Shown here one piece after another: positions 34,560 through 46,919 of a DNA stretch of 64,000 bases. The position numbers and the translations under genes were made by a program. The notes beneath the pieces are model-generated. The model saw nothing but the letters and a program-made list of their open reading frames with translations, did not search any database and was not told the DNA's origin. The stretch is taken from the NCBI GenBank assembly GCA_036346245.1, contig CM070737.1:12805412-12869411 (forward strand), given 5' to 3'. Origin of the DNA: Bonia amplexicaulis (taxonomy: Eukaryota > Streptophyta > Magnoliopsida > Poales > Poaceae). Every line of letters starts with the position of its first letter. Position 1 is the stretch's first letter.

Positions 34560-36410
34560 GGCTGTTTTCTAAAAGTGTCAGGAAAATCGGTAGTACCGCA
34601 GGTGGTTATGTGGTCATACCGTAGGGCGTTAGTACCGTAAGTATGTGTGTAGTCATACCGCAATACGGTAGCACCGGTTTCTACACGGTGGTGCGTTATT
34701 TCTAGAGAGTCCAATTCGGGTGCGGTAGTACCACTTTGGGGAGCGGTAGTACCGGCATATTGCGTGCGGTACTACCGGTCTTCGCAGAAAAATAGGGTTT
34801 AGAAAAATTGAGTCATGGATTGAGTTGAAGTGACCTAAGTCTTTGCATTAAGGTTGCATGATGCATATTCTGGCTAATATAGGTCAAGCTGTGAAGAACT
34901 TTGTACCCGAAAATGATTTCTTTGTCTTTGAATGTGCAGGGTTGCTTGGAGTCGACCGTTGTCAACGGTGAGAATCGGGGCTAGGCTTATGGGGGTGCTA
35001 AGCCCCAGAACGATCAAGAATGCCAGGTGAGACGGTGAGCTCAAGCATGGCATAAGAAATGTGGGAAATGTTGAAGACGAGTTCGAACGGCGGGATTGTA
35101 CAATGTGGCTTGGACGGGCCAAGTGAGCCATGGTTCGGTGAAACCGGGACGAAAGAGACTTGGCGACGTGTGGCAAGCTAGTGATGTATCTACACGTGGC
35201 AAGCATAGAGATTACTTGCAAAGGATGGTGAAGACCGGGTCAACAAAGATTATTTTGGTAGTTTGACCAAAATACTATAAACTACCTTGGATCAAAACTG
35301 CAGCGCATAAGTGACGCTTGGGAGAGCGGTTTAGGTCAATGTGGAGTTGGTTTGATCGAGACGGATCAAGGCTAAGGACTTAGTGAATACGTGCTTATGC
35401 ACTTTGAAAAACGCTCATAAGTGAATATGTGTAAGTAAAACTCGTGTGTGTGGTTAACGAATTTCTCCATTGTGATAGTGGATAGGATCCACTAAGGACT
35501 AGTTGTGGCCGGTTGCCCACCTATTTAAAGGGGTTATGATAGAGACATGTGGTTAACCATCCAATCCATCTCTCTTGTGCTCCCATGTCTAGAGTTAAGG
35601 TTTGAGAGTGAGTGTCTTGTGTGATTTTTATCCTCCAAGATGGAGTGTCTGTAAAACCTACCTTTTCAAATAAGCAATACATCAATCGGTGTTCATCTTG
35701 TTGAGTCTCTCATGTTTTGATTGATATACTTTTGTTTTGGTTAGTTTTAATATCTCCTAGTCTCTTCTCTTAATCTTGTTGTATGAACGACGTGTAAGGG
35801 ATGGAGATAATCTTTGAGAATATATTTCCACCCATCTAGGCACGTTGATAGCAAGTTCATGAGAAAATTGATGTTTTGCTTGATTTTGGCCTCTATGATC
35901 CATCTCATGATCCGAGTGTTTTGGCTTGACTTCTTTGATGATCTAACGTGTTGTGACATATGGGAATACATCAAACTCATCTTGGTCATCATCCACCTAC
36001 AAGCAAGTTATATTAATCAATTTTAGATTTTGCTCAGTTTCGATGTACCTTTCCTTCAAACTAAAAAGGTCTCAAATTTAATCATGATTTTCATTATCGT
36101 TTGTTGGAGTATATTCACAATACCCTTGAGTAGATCCCTACCAATTTTCATAACATTTAGATCTACGGATCAAAAGTTTTCTTATTTTTAGCTTTTGAAC
36201 TCAAGCTGTTTTCCCTATTCATCGAGGGAGCGGTAGTACCATGGGTACCATAGCAGTCATACCGTACCACGGTAGTACCGTTTTTGCTGAATGTTTTAGA
36301 ATTTTTTGGTGCTTGTTCTCTAGTTTCTGTGTTGGCTTTGTATTCATTGGAGTGAATGATTAGTGAATTTTTAGGGAGAAAATATTAAGACACTATTTGC
36401 CTCTTCTCTG
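34560..36410 (+). mobile_element. LTR-like element, family copy 2
   Basis: It shares its order with copies at 42070-43432 and 61930-63933: ggtagtaccg-type palindromic motifs (34590-34760), a segment starting ggttgcttggag (34940), a TATA-like box (tatttaaa, 35522-35529), a leader (agagacatgtggttaaccatcc), a probable poly(A) region (aagcaatacatcaatc, about 35676) and a gagatggagata..cccatctagg block (35800). A TATA-leader-poly(A) order is what an LTR shows. The right end (36390-36410) is degraded compared with copy 3. No coding region is seen. Confidence 0.6.
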
Positions 36411-38774
36411 TTACATCTGTGGTCTTTCAATGACGTGTCCTGTGCATGCCCATGCCTGCCACGAAGAGAATCCTCAGAGAAGGCAAGAGCCCGTGAAAAA
36501 GGTTTGGGGACGAAGTGAAAGTGCGCGCTCTTCACTGTCCATTTGTAAATACAGATTGCCATCGATCGCGTGTACTTAGTAGGACAACTTTGTTTGTGGA
36601 TGTAACTATTATACTCGTCTCTCCCTGTTGCTGAAAGCATGTCGTTAACAAACGAAATATCTCAGGCACGCCGTCAAATGGAAACTTTTGTGTGAGAAAA
36701 TGCAAATTTGTCATCCAAAGTGACCAGCCGTGTGAGAAAGGATTAGCATCCATTCGATCGCGAAATGCTAGCATTACCGGATCAGTTATTTTTTGTTTGT
36801 GGTCTTTGATTCTAACGTGGGTGTTTATATAAATGAACCGAATACCATAAGCTATTTGAAAAAATCTATCCCAATAAACTACTTTAAAATAACGGCAAAG
36901 AAATCATTCATGTTTATTTGTTTAAGTAAAACCATAAGTCATCTCTGGCGAGGGAAGCGTGTATAACACAGTGAAAAGGAATCCAGACGAGCCGCTTATC
37001 ACTGATTTTTAAAATTGCTCACATGCACATTCTTTTCGCCTGCTTGATAGCCATTACCTGAGTACCAATCGAGTACTACGCTAGTCTTCTAATTTCATGG
37101 CAATATATTCAGCTGGAGCAATGTACTGGAGCTAACATTCTGTTTTCCTTTTATCATGCACAATTAGTATTGTCCACTATTTCAGCTTTATTAGCTGCAT
37201 TATCCAATGCACTATGTAGAAATTTCAACAAAAAATAAATTTTGTAAAAAAAATTATGGATCGTCTAATGATTTACATCTAGATAATATTAAGGCAGTTT
37301 AAATCAAGTGAAATGTTTTAGGTACTTAGATAAAATTAAATCAAACAATAAATCATATACATACCTACAAACATATTGTGATATTCAAGGTACACATTTA
37401 CTTTGAAGGTCTAGAAAATCCCACAGCAACCCTTAAATCAGAAAAGGCAAAATTCTTGGAAATTCTCTCCTTAATCGAGGAAAAAGAGAATATCTACATC
37501 ACTTATTTCAGTGAGGCCAAATTATAACGGTGCAGGTTAGTCGTATATAAATAAGAATCTTCTCATCAATCGAGAGAAAAAGAGAAGAGCTATATCATTT
37601 ATTTTGGTAAAACCATATTATAACTGTGCAGATTAATCATGTACATGTATTACAACTATTACAATTGTATAACATATATAACTATATTTTTTTAAAGATA
37701 ATAGAATTATATAATAAATATAATATGTTATAATATCTAGTCACGCAATTACGTGAGAATTTTCGCTAATTCTAACAACCAAACAACAAAAATATACATA
37801 AATAGAAAATTTAATAGTACCTGTACTAATGTTTTTTGTTTCTTTTGGCGACTAGTTTAATAATTATTGGAACTGCTGCAACGCTGCTGCACTACTGTTT
37901 TTAAAAGGGCTGCTGTACTACTGTTAGGAACTTAGCAGCTGTTAGCTAATTGTACTGCACGTACCATGATTGCTCTGAGTTTAGCAAGACCCATGGTTTT
38001 TAAACACTTACCAAAAATATTGGATAACCAATTTTAATCATGCAATGATAATATTTCGAATAATTAGTTGATCCTGAAATGTGTACCCATTAGCATCACA
38101 TGACATGGAGACTAATTTCCGATTCGTGACGAAATAATCTTGGTGTGCCGATTATGGCCTTACACAAGAATAAGACAATTGGAGATGAACCAATCTCACC
38201 TCACCATTCCCCTTGCCTAGCGCCCTAGCCACATAAATCATCGATATTTTCACACAGCAGGGTGCGTTGTTCTCGACCGGAGCCTCACACGATCACATCA
38301 CCTGACGAAAAATTCGCTCGTTTTCACTCGGGGGACCGTCGATCCCTTTCGCCCCCTTGGAGACGTCACTTGGAGAAATTTGGTTCAGGTTTTGATACTG
38401 GGCATTCTTGGATTGGTTGCCTGCGGTGATGCTTCTTCTCTGTAGCTAGCGGCAGTGCCGGTTATGGCTTGGCTCGCCCTGTCGTGACAGGAAACGGAGT
38501 CCCGAAATGTACTTGGCGCAAAAGAGGAGAATGATCGCCTCCTATTAGCATTAACAAATGCACAGGTATGAAGTAGTTAGGTGAGTCTGAGCGATCATTG
38601 ATCCATGTTCAGCTTCGTATGGACCAAACTAGCTGGTAGCTAGCTTTGTCCTTGAATAATGAATAGATCTATGTTGAACTGGACGAGAGGTGGTGATAAT
38701 TGAAGGCCGTGCAACGCTAGTCCTTGGACGAAACCGGCCGGCCAACAGCGTGTCTGCATTGCACGGAGCAGGGG
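36411..38774. other. intergenic, AT-rich, no recognised gene
   Basis: 36411-36780 and 38230-38700 are moderately GC-rich and might include leader or promoter fragments, but no open frame has a family signature. 37200-37860 is very A/T-rich. Confidence 0.4.
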
Positions 38775-38783
38775 CAGGGAGTC

Positions 38784-39173
38784 GGGAGCGGCTCAGCTGC
38801 AGGGCCCCTGCACATAACTATGTGCAGGGGTGCCCACGGCTTGACACGTGTCCTTCAAAAATAAAAAATACTTTAAAAATCCAAAAAAATCTAAAAAACA
38901 CTTTAAAAATATAAGTATTTTTTAAAAGTAATTTTGGATAATTAAAAAGTATTTTTTGTAAAAATACTTTTATTAGAAAGTATTTTGTAAGTACTTAAAA
39001 TTTACTTTTTAATAAACGTATTTTTTTTAAGTACTTAAAAAATACTACTTTTTACAATTTTCTAAGTTTTTTGGATTTTTAAAGTATTTTTTTTGATTTT
39101 GGGGGACACGTGTCAAGCCGTGGGCACCGCTGCACATAGTTATGTGCAGGGGCCCTGCAGCTGAGCCGCTCCC
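38784..39173. mobile_element. Mutator-like MITE with 70-bp inverted ends and 9-bp target duplication
   Basis: The element is 390 bp. The first 70 bases are the reverse complement of the last 70 with one mismatch (ends GGGAGCGGCTCAGC). An exact 9-bp direct repeat, cagggagtc, flanks it at 38775-38783 and 39174-39182; 9-bp duplications are the hallmark of Mutator-like elements. Each arm contains a further perfect palindrome (CCCCTGCACATA, 2 bases, then its complement) and gacacgtgtc. The middle is nearly pure A/T (tttaaaaa-type runs) and also partly self-complementary. No coding capacity. Confidence 0.92.
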
Positions 39174-39182
39174 CAGGGAGTC

Positions 39183-40417
39183 TGTACGATGACCGATGAG
39201 CGGCAGCAGCTCTGCGCATGCGTCGGCTGGGATCAGCACGTCTGTCGTCTGCGACTCTGCCAATCGCACATGGGCCAAAGCGATCGAGTCATATCCACCG
39301 TCTGACATGTACGATCACCTCTCCTCTCGATCGATCCTGCTGCGACTGTGGAGATTTCGATTCTTTTCTCCCGCTATGGCTCGATCGCATGTGGCCGGTC
39401 GGGGTGGTCCAATTCCGAAGAAAAAAAACGCCCAAGGCACGCCCAGAAACCAGTCCAGCATCCATCAGTAGTAGTACGAGGGACAGAGACGGCACGGCAC
39501 GGGTGGCGCGTTATAGTTCGTAACGATCAAGGAAAATGGCAGTTACGTACGTCATCACACGATTCGCTTTAGCTTTAGCTGATGAGTGAACGCCTCAATC
39601 TTTTACAGTGTGGTACCGACCGAGTTGGTGATATGATATCAGCCGTTGATCTGTTTGCATTTGCCTTTAATCCGCACGTAGCCTACCCTTTCACATGCGG
39701 AGTGAAGAATCGTGAAGAGGGAGGGAGAAAGGGACGCGCATGAGTACAAGCCAAGGAAAGGCGGTATGAACTCTGACTACGCACGAGGCATAAAGAGAAA
39801 GGGGTGGGGAAACGATACGAGCAGAAAATAGCATGGAGCTAGCGCGCACTCGCTCTCGCAACACAGGCCATAACATAATGCGCGAGGAGAGAGGGACGGG
39901 AAGCAAGGAAAGCAACGGCCGCGGCGTGAAGGCACCGGCCGGCCCGACCCGAGAGGAGCAAAACGCACCGTAATTATGGTGCTTCTGCCCATCGATCCAA
40001 GGGCAGGCGCCCGCGCGCCGACCCGGCACGGGCAACGTTGCGTTGCTCGTCCGAGACGGCACGGCCGGCTATAGTGCTGGACGGCCGCGCGGTCGGTCTC
40101 GAGCCAAGTAGTACGCGGAAGCGCCCGTGCCGTCCATGGAAAAGCGTCTCGCGAGCCACGGCTCACGACGACTCGTTTGGGCGCGCGCCGGCCTTGCGAA
40201 AAATGTGAACTGTACGTCGTCGTTCTGGACGGCGCGGTGGCCTGGTTGGTGTAGTTTGGGAGGTTTGAACGACTTAAGTTGGTGATCACGTATTAACGTT
40301 GATCTGTTACGAAAAGACATGAGATAGCTGACTATGCTCTGCGTTTTTTTTCTCCTTTTTTGTTTGAAAACGGTCGCGTGCGGACTCTGCTACGAACCGC
40401 AAAAGCACCGAAAGTAT
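39183..40417. other. intergenic, moderately GC-rich, no recognised gene
   Basis: Open frames on both strands (for example 39777-40289 minus) overlap each other and have no family signature. The sequence before the MITE and after it is continuous host DNA. Confidence 0.4.
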
Positions 40418-40658
40418 GGGCCTGTTTATTTTGGCTGAAACTTATAGTTTTTGTTATAATTTATGGTTTTTGAGTTGTTTGTATAGAGATTATAGATTAA
40501 CAGAAATCCACGTGCGATTTTTGTCGATATAAATGAAATCGATATAATATGTACTATAATTAACTAGTAGACTCTATCTTGAAAAGATACTCCATTTAAA
40601 AACTAGTTACTGTAGAAAAATCAAAAAATAACTTTTAAAAACTGAAAAAAATAGGGCC
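40418..40658 (+). mobile_element. MITE (GGGCCTGTTT family), best-preserved copy
   Basis: The ends are GGGCCTGTTTATTTTGGCT and, inverted, GGCCCTATTTTTTTCAGTT. The body includes cgtgcgatttttgtcgatataaatg. At least five other copies occur in the window (3880, 33515, 59485, 59750, 60633). Target duplications could not be fixed. The ends suggest an hAT-type MITE. Confidence 0.75.
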
Positions 40659-41764
40659 TATAATAGACCGTGGATCATTTAGTTCGCAAAGGCAACAAGG
40701 ATGCGACGGCGACCGGCAAACAAGCCCGTCCGCAGTGCATCTGCTGGTACTCCTGCCGCTCGCTCGCTCTCTGGCTGGCACTGGGTCAAGCATTTAGGTG
40801 AAGCATTGAGTGTCGAATAATTCGGATGCCGACGTGCCCCGACAGCGGCCGTGGGGGCGGCCGGGGCCGGGCCGGTGACGCCACGATCGCGTCGACGACA
40901 CGATCGTCTGGTAAAAAGAAAAAGAAAAAAGAAAAGGGAAAATGGGAGAGCTAGCTAGCTAGCAAGGCAGCAAGCAACCAGAACAGAACAGCACAAGCAC
41001 CGCCGCACGGCATCGGGCGCGTTCATGTGTGCGTGTTTCAGTCAGTTCGGTCTTAGCTGATCTGGCAGCCAGCCAGCGCGCGCGTTGGCCCAGTTCTGAG
41101 CACATCGACGAACTGAACAGTCCAACAGATCGCGCTAAACAAGAAGGCCTTGATTGCAACGATTCTGGAACCATACATGCATTCTTGTTGCAGCCATGAA
41201 CCAACGTACAATTTAATAGATATATTTGGACAGGTGATTATATGCAATCGTATGCACATCTGTGTTCTTACTTTGGGAGAAGGAAATGTTGATGGATCGA
41301 AGTGGCCTTTTTGCAGATCCAAGTGCTGCCCCCAAAAAATTATCGGCAGGGACGCCTTTTGACTGTCCTTTCCCGCCGTAGCTAGACAGTAGCTAGGCTT
41401 CTCTGTTGCAGCTTTGCGAGGGAGGAGGAGTAGGCCCCACCACGATCTCTCTCGTTTTAGTAGACCTAAGTGGATCGACCAGGCGGAGCGCCGATGATAA
41501 GATACTCTTCTAGAAGACGAAAAAGACAAGATCTTTTAAGAGTATAATACGTGCACAATCTACGCCATTACGTCGCGCGCATCCGTGGTGTTAGCGACAC
41601 CACTTGTAACGCATGCAGCAGAACGTCAACAGCTGTCGAGCTTGAGCCTGTTCTATGTCGTGCCAACGTGCATGACTTCACCGCGACGATGCAAATTTTG
41701 TATGTGCGGCTTTGTGTTTATCTGTAAGCCTAAGAACTAGTACTAGCAATTATTCCAGCCGCAT
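40659..41764. other. intergenic, no recognised gene
   Basis: 40700-41050 is GC-rich with simple motifs (gctagctagc, aaaagaaaaa). Minus-strand open frames around 41053-41529 have no family signature. Confidence 0.4.
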
Positions 41765-42060
41765 GCGGCAATATATACGGCCAGACGGCAGTGGCGGTCT
41801 GGCGCCTGGTCACCGGGCGACATGTAATGAGGCTAGCTCATTAGCCGATCTAATTATATGTCTAATTTTTTTTTCTATTTAGTGTTTATTTGTATTTTAA
41901 AATATATCAAATGAGATCAAAAAAATTACAAAAATTTACTTACAGTCTCCCGACACAAAGTTCCTTGTAGTGTAATTTTGGAAAATTTTATCCATGGCAA
42001 ATGTTGCTCAAAAATATATATAATTTTGATACTTTTACGAGCTTTTACATATAGCAAACG
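41765..42060 (+). repeat. diverged repeat shared with 46920-47650
   Basis: ggcggtctggcgcctggtcaccgggcga is followed by a ctaatttttt..atttaa..tttatttg block and atatatcaaatgag(a/t)tcaaaaaa, the same order as 46975-47180. Family not identified. Confidence 0.5.
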
Positions 42061-42069
42061 AGCTCTAAA

Positions 42070-43432
42070 AATTTACGAAATTCCCGTATGTGGGGAGTTA
42101 ACGGGCTTCCCCATTGTAATAGTGGATATGATCCATTTAGAGGTGTAGGTGGCTAGATGTCCACCTATAAAAGGAGTTGGGATGGAGACATGTGTGGTTA
42201 ACCATCCAATTCCTCTCTCATGTGCTTTCTTGTTTAGGTTTAGGGTTTGAGAGTGGAGCGCTTGATGTGCTCTTTGTCCTCCAATGTGGAGTGGCTGTAA
42301 AACTTTCTATCTCAAGTAATACATCAATCTTTGCGTATCTCTATGGATCCATCATGTTTTAATTGATTTGCTCTTGATTTTGTTGGCTTGTTCTCTCCTC
42401 TTTCCTTATCTTGATCTTACTGTGCCAAGGATGTATAAGAGATGGAGACTCCTTTGAGAATCTATATCTACCCATCTAGACACTTTGATAGCAAGTTTAT
42501 CGAGAAATTTTGGTTTTGCTTGATTCGGGCTAAAAGTGTGATTTCTTGATCCGAAGGTATTTGAGTTGATTTCTTTGGTGTTGTAACTTGCTGTGACATG
42601 TGAAAATACATCTAGACTCATCTTGATCATCATCCACCCACGAGCAAATTGTATTCACCGATTTTGATTTTGACTCAGTTTTGGTGTAACCTTCCAACAA
42701 ACTGAAAAAGGTCTCAACTTTGGTCATAATTTTCATGGTTGTTTGTTGAAATAGATTCACAACACCCTAGAGAAGATCCCTGCAAAGTTTTATATTATTT
42801 GGATCTACGGATTAAAAGTTCCATCATTTTTTTTTGTTTTGAAATTGTGCTTAAAGCAGACAGTTCTTCTCTGTTCCTCTGAGTTTTCGACCACGTTCAA
42901 GTTTTTGATCACATTAGTTCTTTTCGACCACATTGGATTTTGACCACTCACTGGTCGTATTTCGACCTGATTCGATCACGTCGGCTTTGGACCACTCGTT
43001 GGCCTTCGATCACGTTGGTTTCAACTATGTTGATTTTCGACCACTCTCTGGTAGTTGATCACTCGAGTTGAATTTCTTCCACATTAGTTTTCAACTATGT
43101 TGGTTTTCGACCGCTCTCTGGTCGTCAACCACTAGAGTTGAATTTCGACACGTTGACTTTCGACTGGTAGTCGAATTCCGACCACGATTGATTTCTGACT
43201 CGCAGTCGAATTTCGACCACATTGATTTTCAACTGGTAGTTGAAATCCGTCCACGTTGATTTTGATCAGGTCGCGCTCAGCTCGGTGATTCTTTGGTTTT
43301 CAAGTAGAATTTCTATCCTAATCTTTATAACTTTATAGCTATCGGAGTAAAAGATAAATAAATAATTTTAGAAAAATTTTAAGGCACCATTCACTTCTCT
43401 CTTTGTTGCCTATTCGATCCTACACTTCTATA
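42070..43432 (+). mobile_element. LTR-like element, family copy 3
   Basis: Here the family has its cleanest promoter-like core: ctataaaagg at 42165-42174, the leader ggagacatgtgtggttaacc, and aagtaatacatcaatc near 42315. A CGACCAC-rich degenerate minisatellite follows at 42885-43265. The element closes with accattcacttctctc...cgatcctaca at 43398-43432, the terminus seen inverted at 13320. The left end is approximate. Confidence 0.6.
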
Positions 43433-45161
43433 AAAAAAAGAGATGAAAGTGAGGTATATGCATAATCGATATACTACAAAAGACTGTAGAGCACAAAGGC
43501 TAGGTGTTCACATTGATAGTGAATTAGTGATGAGATGGTCCAGATATTTGGATACGAGGGATTCACTTGTGGCAGAAAAGAGAATGCACTACTCTGGCCC
43601 ATAACTGTTTACACAGGTCGTGAGGCAACCTAACTACAAAGTTAGAAGGGCCCAATATGGAAACAAGATCCTTCGTTGAGCATATCTTTTTTTTTTTTCA
43701 TTTTGAAGATAAAACCGAAAACATGTTGGATTCATACGGTGCAAATGGATTGCTCAAACAATGGTAAGAAGATAATTAATTGTAACTAGTTACTAGTTAC
43801 GCGCTCGATGGACAGTTTTGTGATTAATTGTAACTAGTTACTAGTTACGTACCCGTGCGTTGCAACGGAACTCATTGAATATATAGAGAACATGCTATAT
43901 ATAAAAGAGAGTTGCTCTGATCGGTTGGAAAGTGAAGAATGATGAGAAATTAAGAGAATAGAGTGGTTAAAGAAGAATAAACATACAACTATCAATTCGT
44001 TTTTTTATAATAGTAAAGATACGGGCGATTAATCGGAACAGACTCTAGCTAGCGTTGTAGAAAACGGTATGCGACGGATGGGATACCGCTAAGCTATTGA
44101 TTGCAATATGGCGACTAATCAGAATTTAACGGACTCCAGCCAGTGTTGTAGAAAATGGCATGCGCTGGAGGGATGGATAGGGTACCGTTAAGCGATTAAT
44201 CGCTATACGGTTGATTAATTGAAATTTAATAGACGGTTATACATTCTTATTAATATATTTATTTATATTAAAAATTAATTACAAACATTTTGTTTACCCA
44301 AAATATTATAAATTATCACTCCACAAAGCACCATTTGCTATGTTTTACATCTCATTTGTTTGTACTTCAAACATATGGTACATACTACGAACAACACTGT
44401 AATTTAATTTACTGTAATGGGTGGGTAACAATAAGCTATTTCCATGATTAAATGGTAAATGCGGTCAATTAATCATTCGCCGATGTTAATAGCGGTTTAG
44501 ACAGTCACCAATTAGTCGGCCGAGTCGGCCTTTTTTCATGACACTAGTTCCAGCTAGCATGTCAGTAAAAGGCCCAGTTCATTACCGCCGCGCACGTCGG
44601 TAGTGGGCCACCCCGCCAGCTGACGAGTAGAGGTGCACACGGACTTAATAATTTCTATTCCACCGATCGATTAAAGATTCGTGGAGTGAATATGAAAAAA
44701 GTGAATAAGTATCTGATACTATTTGTGTTCGACTCCGTCTCAAAAAAATAGAATAGTATACGGAATGAGTGATATCCGTCCATATATATCCGTATGTCAA
44801 ATGATATAAGAAAATCTATTGTGACTTCACTTATGAACAATTTAATATATAGGCGGATTGCCACATTTAAACAGGTGGGGAATATTGAGTGATCTTCCTT
44901 CGACATCTCAATGATTAGTCTCTCTGTGTTCGCTTTGATTACACCTTACTATCCAATGTATTGTGTAAAGAAGCAGATAATTTCCGTCCGACCGACCGTT
45001 CGAAGACTTATGGAATGAATACGGAATGGAGAAATGGGTATCCGGTATTATTTATGTCCGACTCCGAGAAAAAAATACGGAATATGATATAGGATGGGTG
45101 ATATCTATTCGTATCAGCTCCGATTGCGTCCCTATTGACAAGTCTAGCACCGGGAATGACG
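43433..45161. other. intergenic DNA with small tandem duplications
   Basis: No gene recognised. 43770-43795 and 43824-43849 share attaattgtaactagttac. 44000-44100 and 44102-44210 are two copies of a unit containing (c/t)cagc(t/c)agtgttgtagaaaa. 44640-44780 and 44980-45115 share a block ending ctccg(t/a)(c/g); with tagaggtgcacacgg at 44628 and attgacaagtcta ending 45146, this may be an hAT element, but I found no 8-bp duplication. Confidence 0.45.
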
Positions 45162-45170
45162 TTGTTAATA

Positions 45171-45682
45171 GAGATAATTCATTATATGCCACTACATAAC
45201 ATCCACTTTTATAAAATACCATCGAAAAATACTCTCCCTATTATATGCCACTGAATAGCACCGAAATTCTATTATATGTCACTGAATAGCATATAATAGA
45301 TTTTCGGTGCTATTCAGTGGTATATAATAAAAAGAGTATTTTTTAGTGATATTTTATAGAAGTGGGCGTCATTTAGTGGCATATAAAGAACGGTTTTGCT
45401 ATTGCAAAGGCGACTGAAATTTATGCATCTCTCAGTCATTTGAAGTTGCACTCTCAATCAACTAAAATTGCAGCCCCTCTTCAAAAAACAGCTGCAACTT
45501 CAGGTGATTCAGAGTGCAACTAAAGTTACACTTAGTTGCACTCTCAATCAACTGAAGTTGCAGCTCCCCTCCAAAAAAATCAACTGCAATTTTAATTGAT
45601 TAAAAGTGTAACTTCAAATGATTGAAAGATAAAAAAATTTCAATCACCTTTGCAATAGCCACTCCCTATAAAGAATTATCTC
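45171..45682. mobile_element. Mutator-like MITE with 9-bp target duplication, carrying a nested fold-back element
   Basis: The ends are GAGATAATTCATTATA and, inverted, GAGATAATTCTTTATA. An exact 9-bp repeat, ttgttaata, flanks it at 45162-45170 and 45683-45691. 45185-45390 folds back on itself (tatatgccact(a/g) ... agtggcatataa). A second fold-back unit, 45398-45659, sits inside with ends gctattgcaaaggcgactg and cctttgcaatagc, and looks like a later insertion. No coding capacity. Confidence 0.88.
45398..45659. mobile_element. fold-back element nested in the MULE-type MITE
   Basis: The inverted ends of about 24 bp (gctattgcaaagg...) match with two or three mismatches. Inside, agttgcactctcaatcaact occurs twice in direct orientation (about 45445 and 45532), with complementary copies making a hairpin. 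Target duplication is not clear. Confidence 0.65.
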
Positions 45683-45691
45683 TTGTTAATA

Positions 45692-46919
45692 AGACGCTGG
45701 CATAGCAGTGACCATGGCTTAGCCGGCGGAGCGTTGGTAACGTCGACATTTTCTCTTGGTTTCAGTTACCAAGACTCGCGATCTCACGTGTTTTGGGAGC
45801 AAAAATCTACTGCCGGTGGATCACGGGCGATGAAAGGTAGCAAGCAATGCATGCCATGTGTAATTGTGTACTCGACTCACCCGTCACCCACCAGACATGC
45901 AGCAGCGGTGGTACGATCGAAGGTCGCGTATAGCAGCCACCACCACGTGCAGCTTTCTCACGATTTGTGCACGCAGCGTCGGCAGCTCCTAGTCAACGGA
46001 GCTGCTTCGTCGCTACCCAAGACGATTTTGGTTAGGTGATATCTGCGGAGCGTTCTTGCACCATTGCGCCGCCGACCGGTAAAAGCACGTGAACTGAGAC
46101 ATCAAAAACCTAGCATGCCCAAGCTGCCCAAGTGCAGCTCACGCAGTCGCAGATGAGATTTCCGCCCCATATTCTGAAGATAAATCCGTGATTCATGTCA
46201 GTTAGCTTCAGCATTTCTTTGTCCTGCCATCCTCTCTGTGCCTATATGAAACGCATGCATATCATGTCCGTGGAAATGTAGTTAAGTCCTATGCACTAGT
46301 GCAAGTAGATATGTACGAGTAGGAAGCTGGCTGGCATTCCGTGCTGGGTTTCGAGTTTAGTGCCAGACTTAAACATCGGCACTGGAGTTGAGTGCCGACA
46401 AGCAGGGATGCCCGCCATGTCAAGCAGGCACGACGGTGGACCAAATCCCATCACATCCCATCCCACACGGGCCACACACGCGACTCCCAACCCAACTCTC
46501 TCTCGTCGGAAATAAACTAACGAACAGCAAACGAGGCGGCCCCATTGTTTTGAGCTTTTGGTTTTGCCCCCCTCCCCTCTTTTTATTTTTGACTTTTGAC
46601 TCCTTCAAAAACTAAAATAAACGAGATAATTGTTTAAAGCGGATTTTTCAAACAGCTTTTAAAACCTAAAATTATGTGTTTCGTCTGTGTCGATGTCTCT
46701 GTCGTTCGTTACTATCTCAAAAAGTGCAGACAAAAGCAGTGTAGCAGAAAAGGGCATTTGGTTTTTGTCTCTGCCGTCCGTTATTATATCAAAAAGCACA
46801 GACAAAAGCAGTGTAGCAAACATGTATATTAGGCAAAGGAAATGGTTGAGTTAAATCCATATTTAGCATTATTTCACGTCATATTTATAAAAATAGCTGT
46901 ATACGTACCGTATTAACAA
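45692..46919. other. intergenic, no recognised gene
   Basis: The open frame at 45683-46039 (118 codons) has no family signature and starts within the MITE end. 46695-46822 holds two copies of a roughly 70-bp unit containing gcagacaaaagcagtgtagca. 46540-46830 resembles hAT-MITE ends (gcttttggtttt) but was not delimited. Confidence 0.45.
46695..46822 (+). repeat. two tandem copies of a ~70-bp unit
   Basis: Both units contain gtct(c/g)tg(t/c)cg..cgtta.tatc.aaaaag followed by cagacaaaagcagtgtagca. They are diverged by several substitutions. Confidence 0.7.

Noticed and set aside
39691..40320. Several minus-strand open frames up to 170 codons
   Set aside because: They overlap in different frames and none resembles a known family.
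44628..45146. A possible hAT element with ends tagaggtgcacacgg and attgacaagtcta
   Set aside because: The ends do not pair well and the 8-bp flanks (ctgacgag and gcaccggg) do not match.
45683..46039. 118-codon open frame
   Set aside because: It begins inside the MITE target site and has no recognisable domain.
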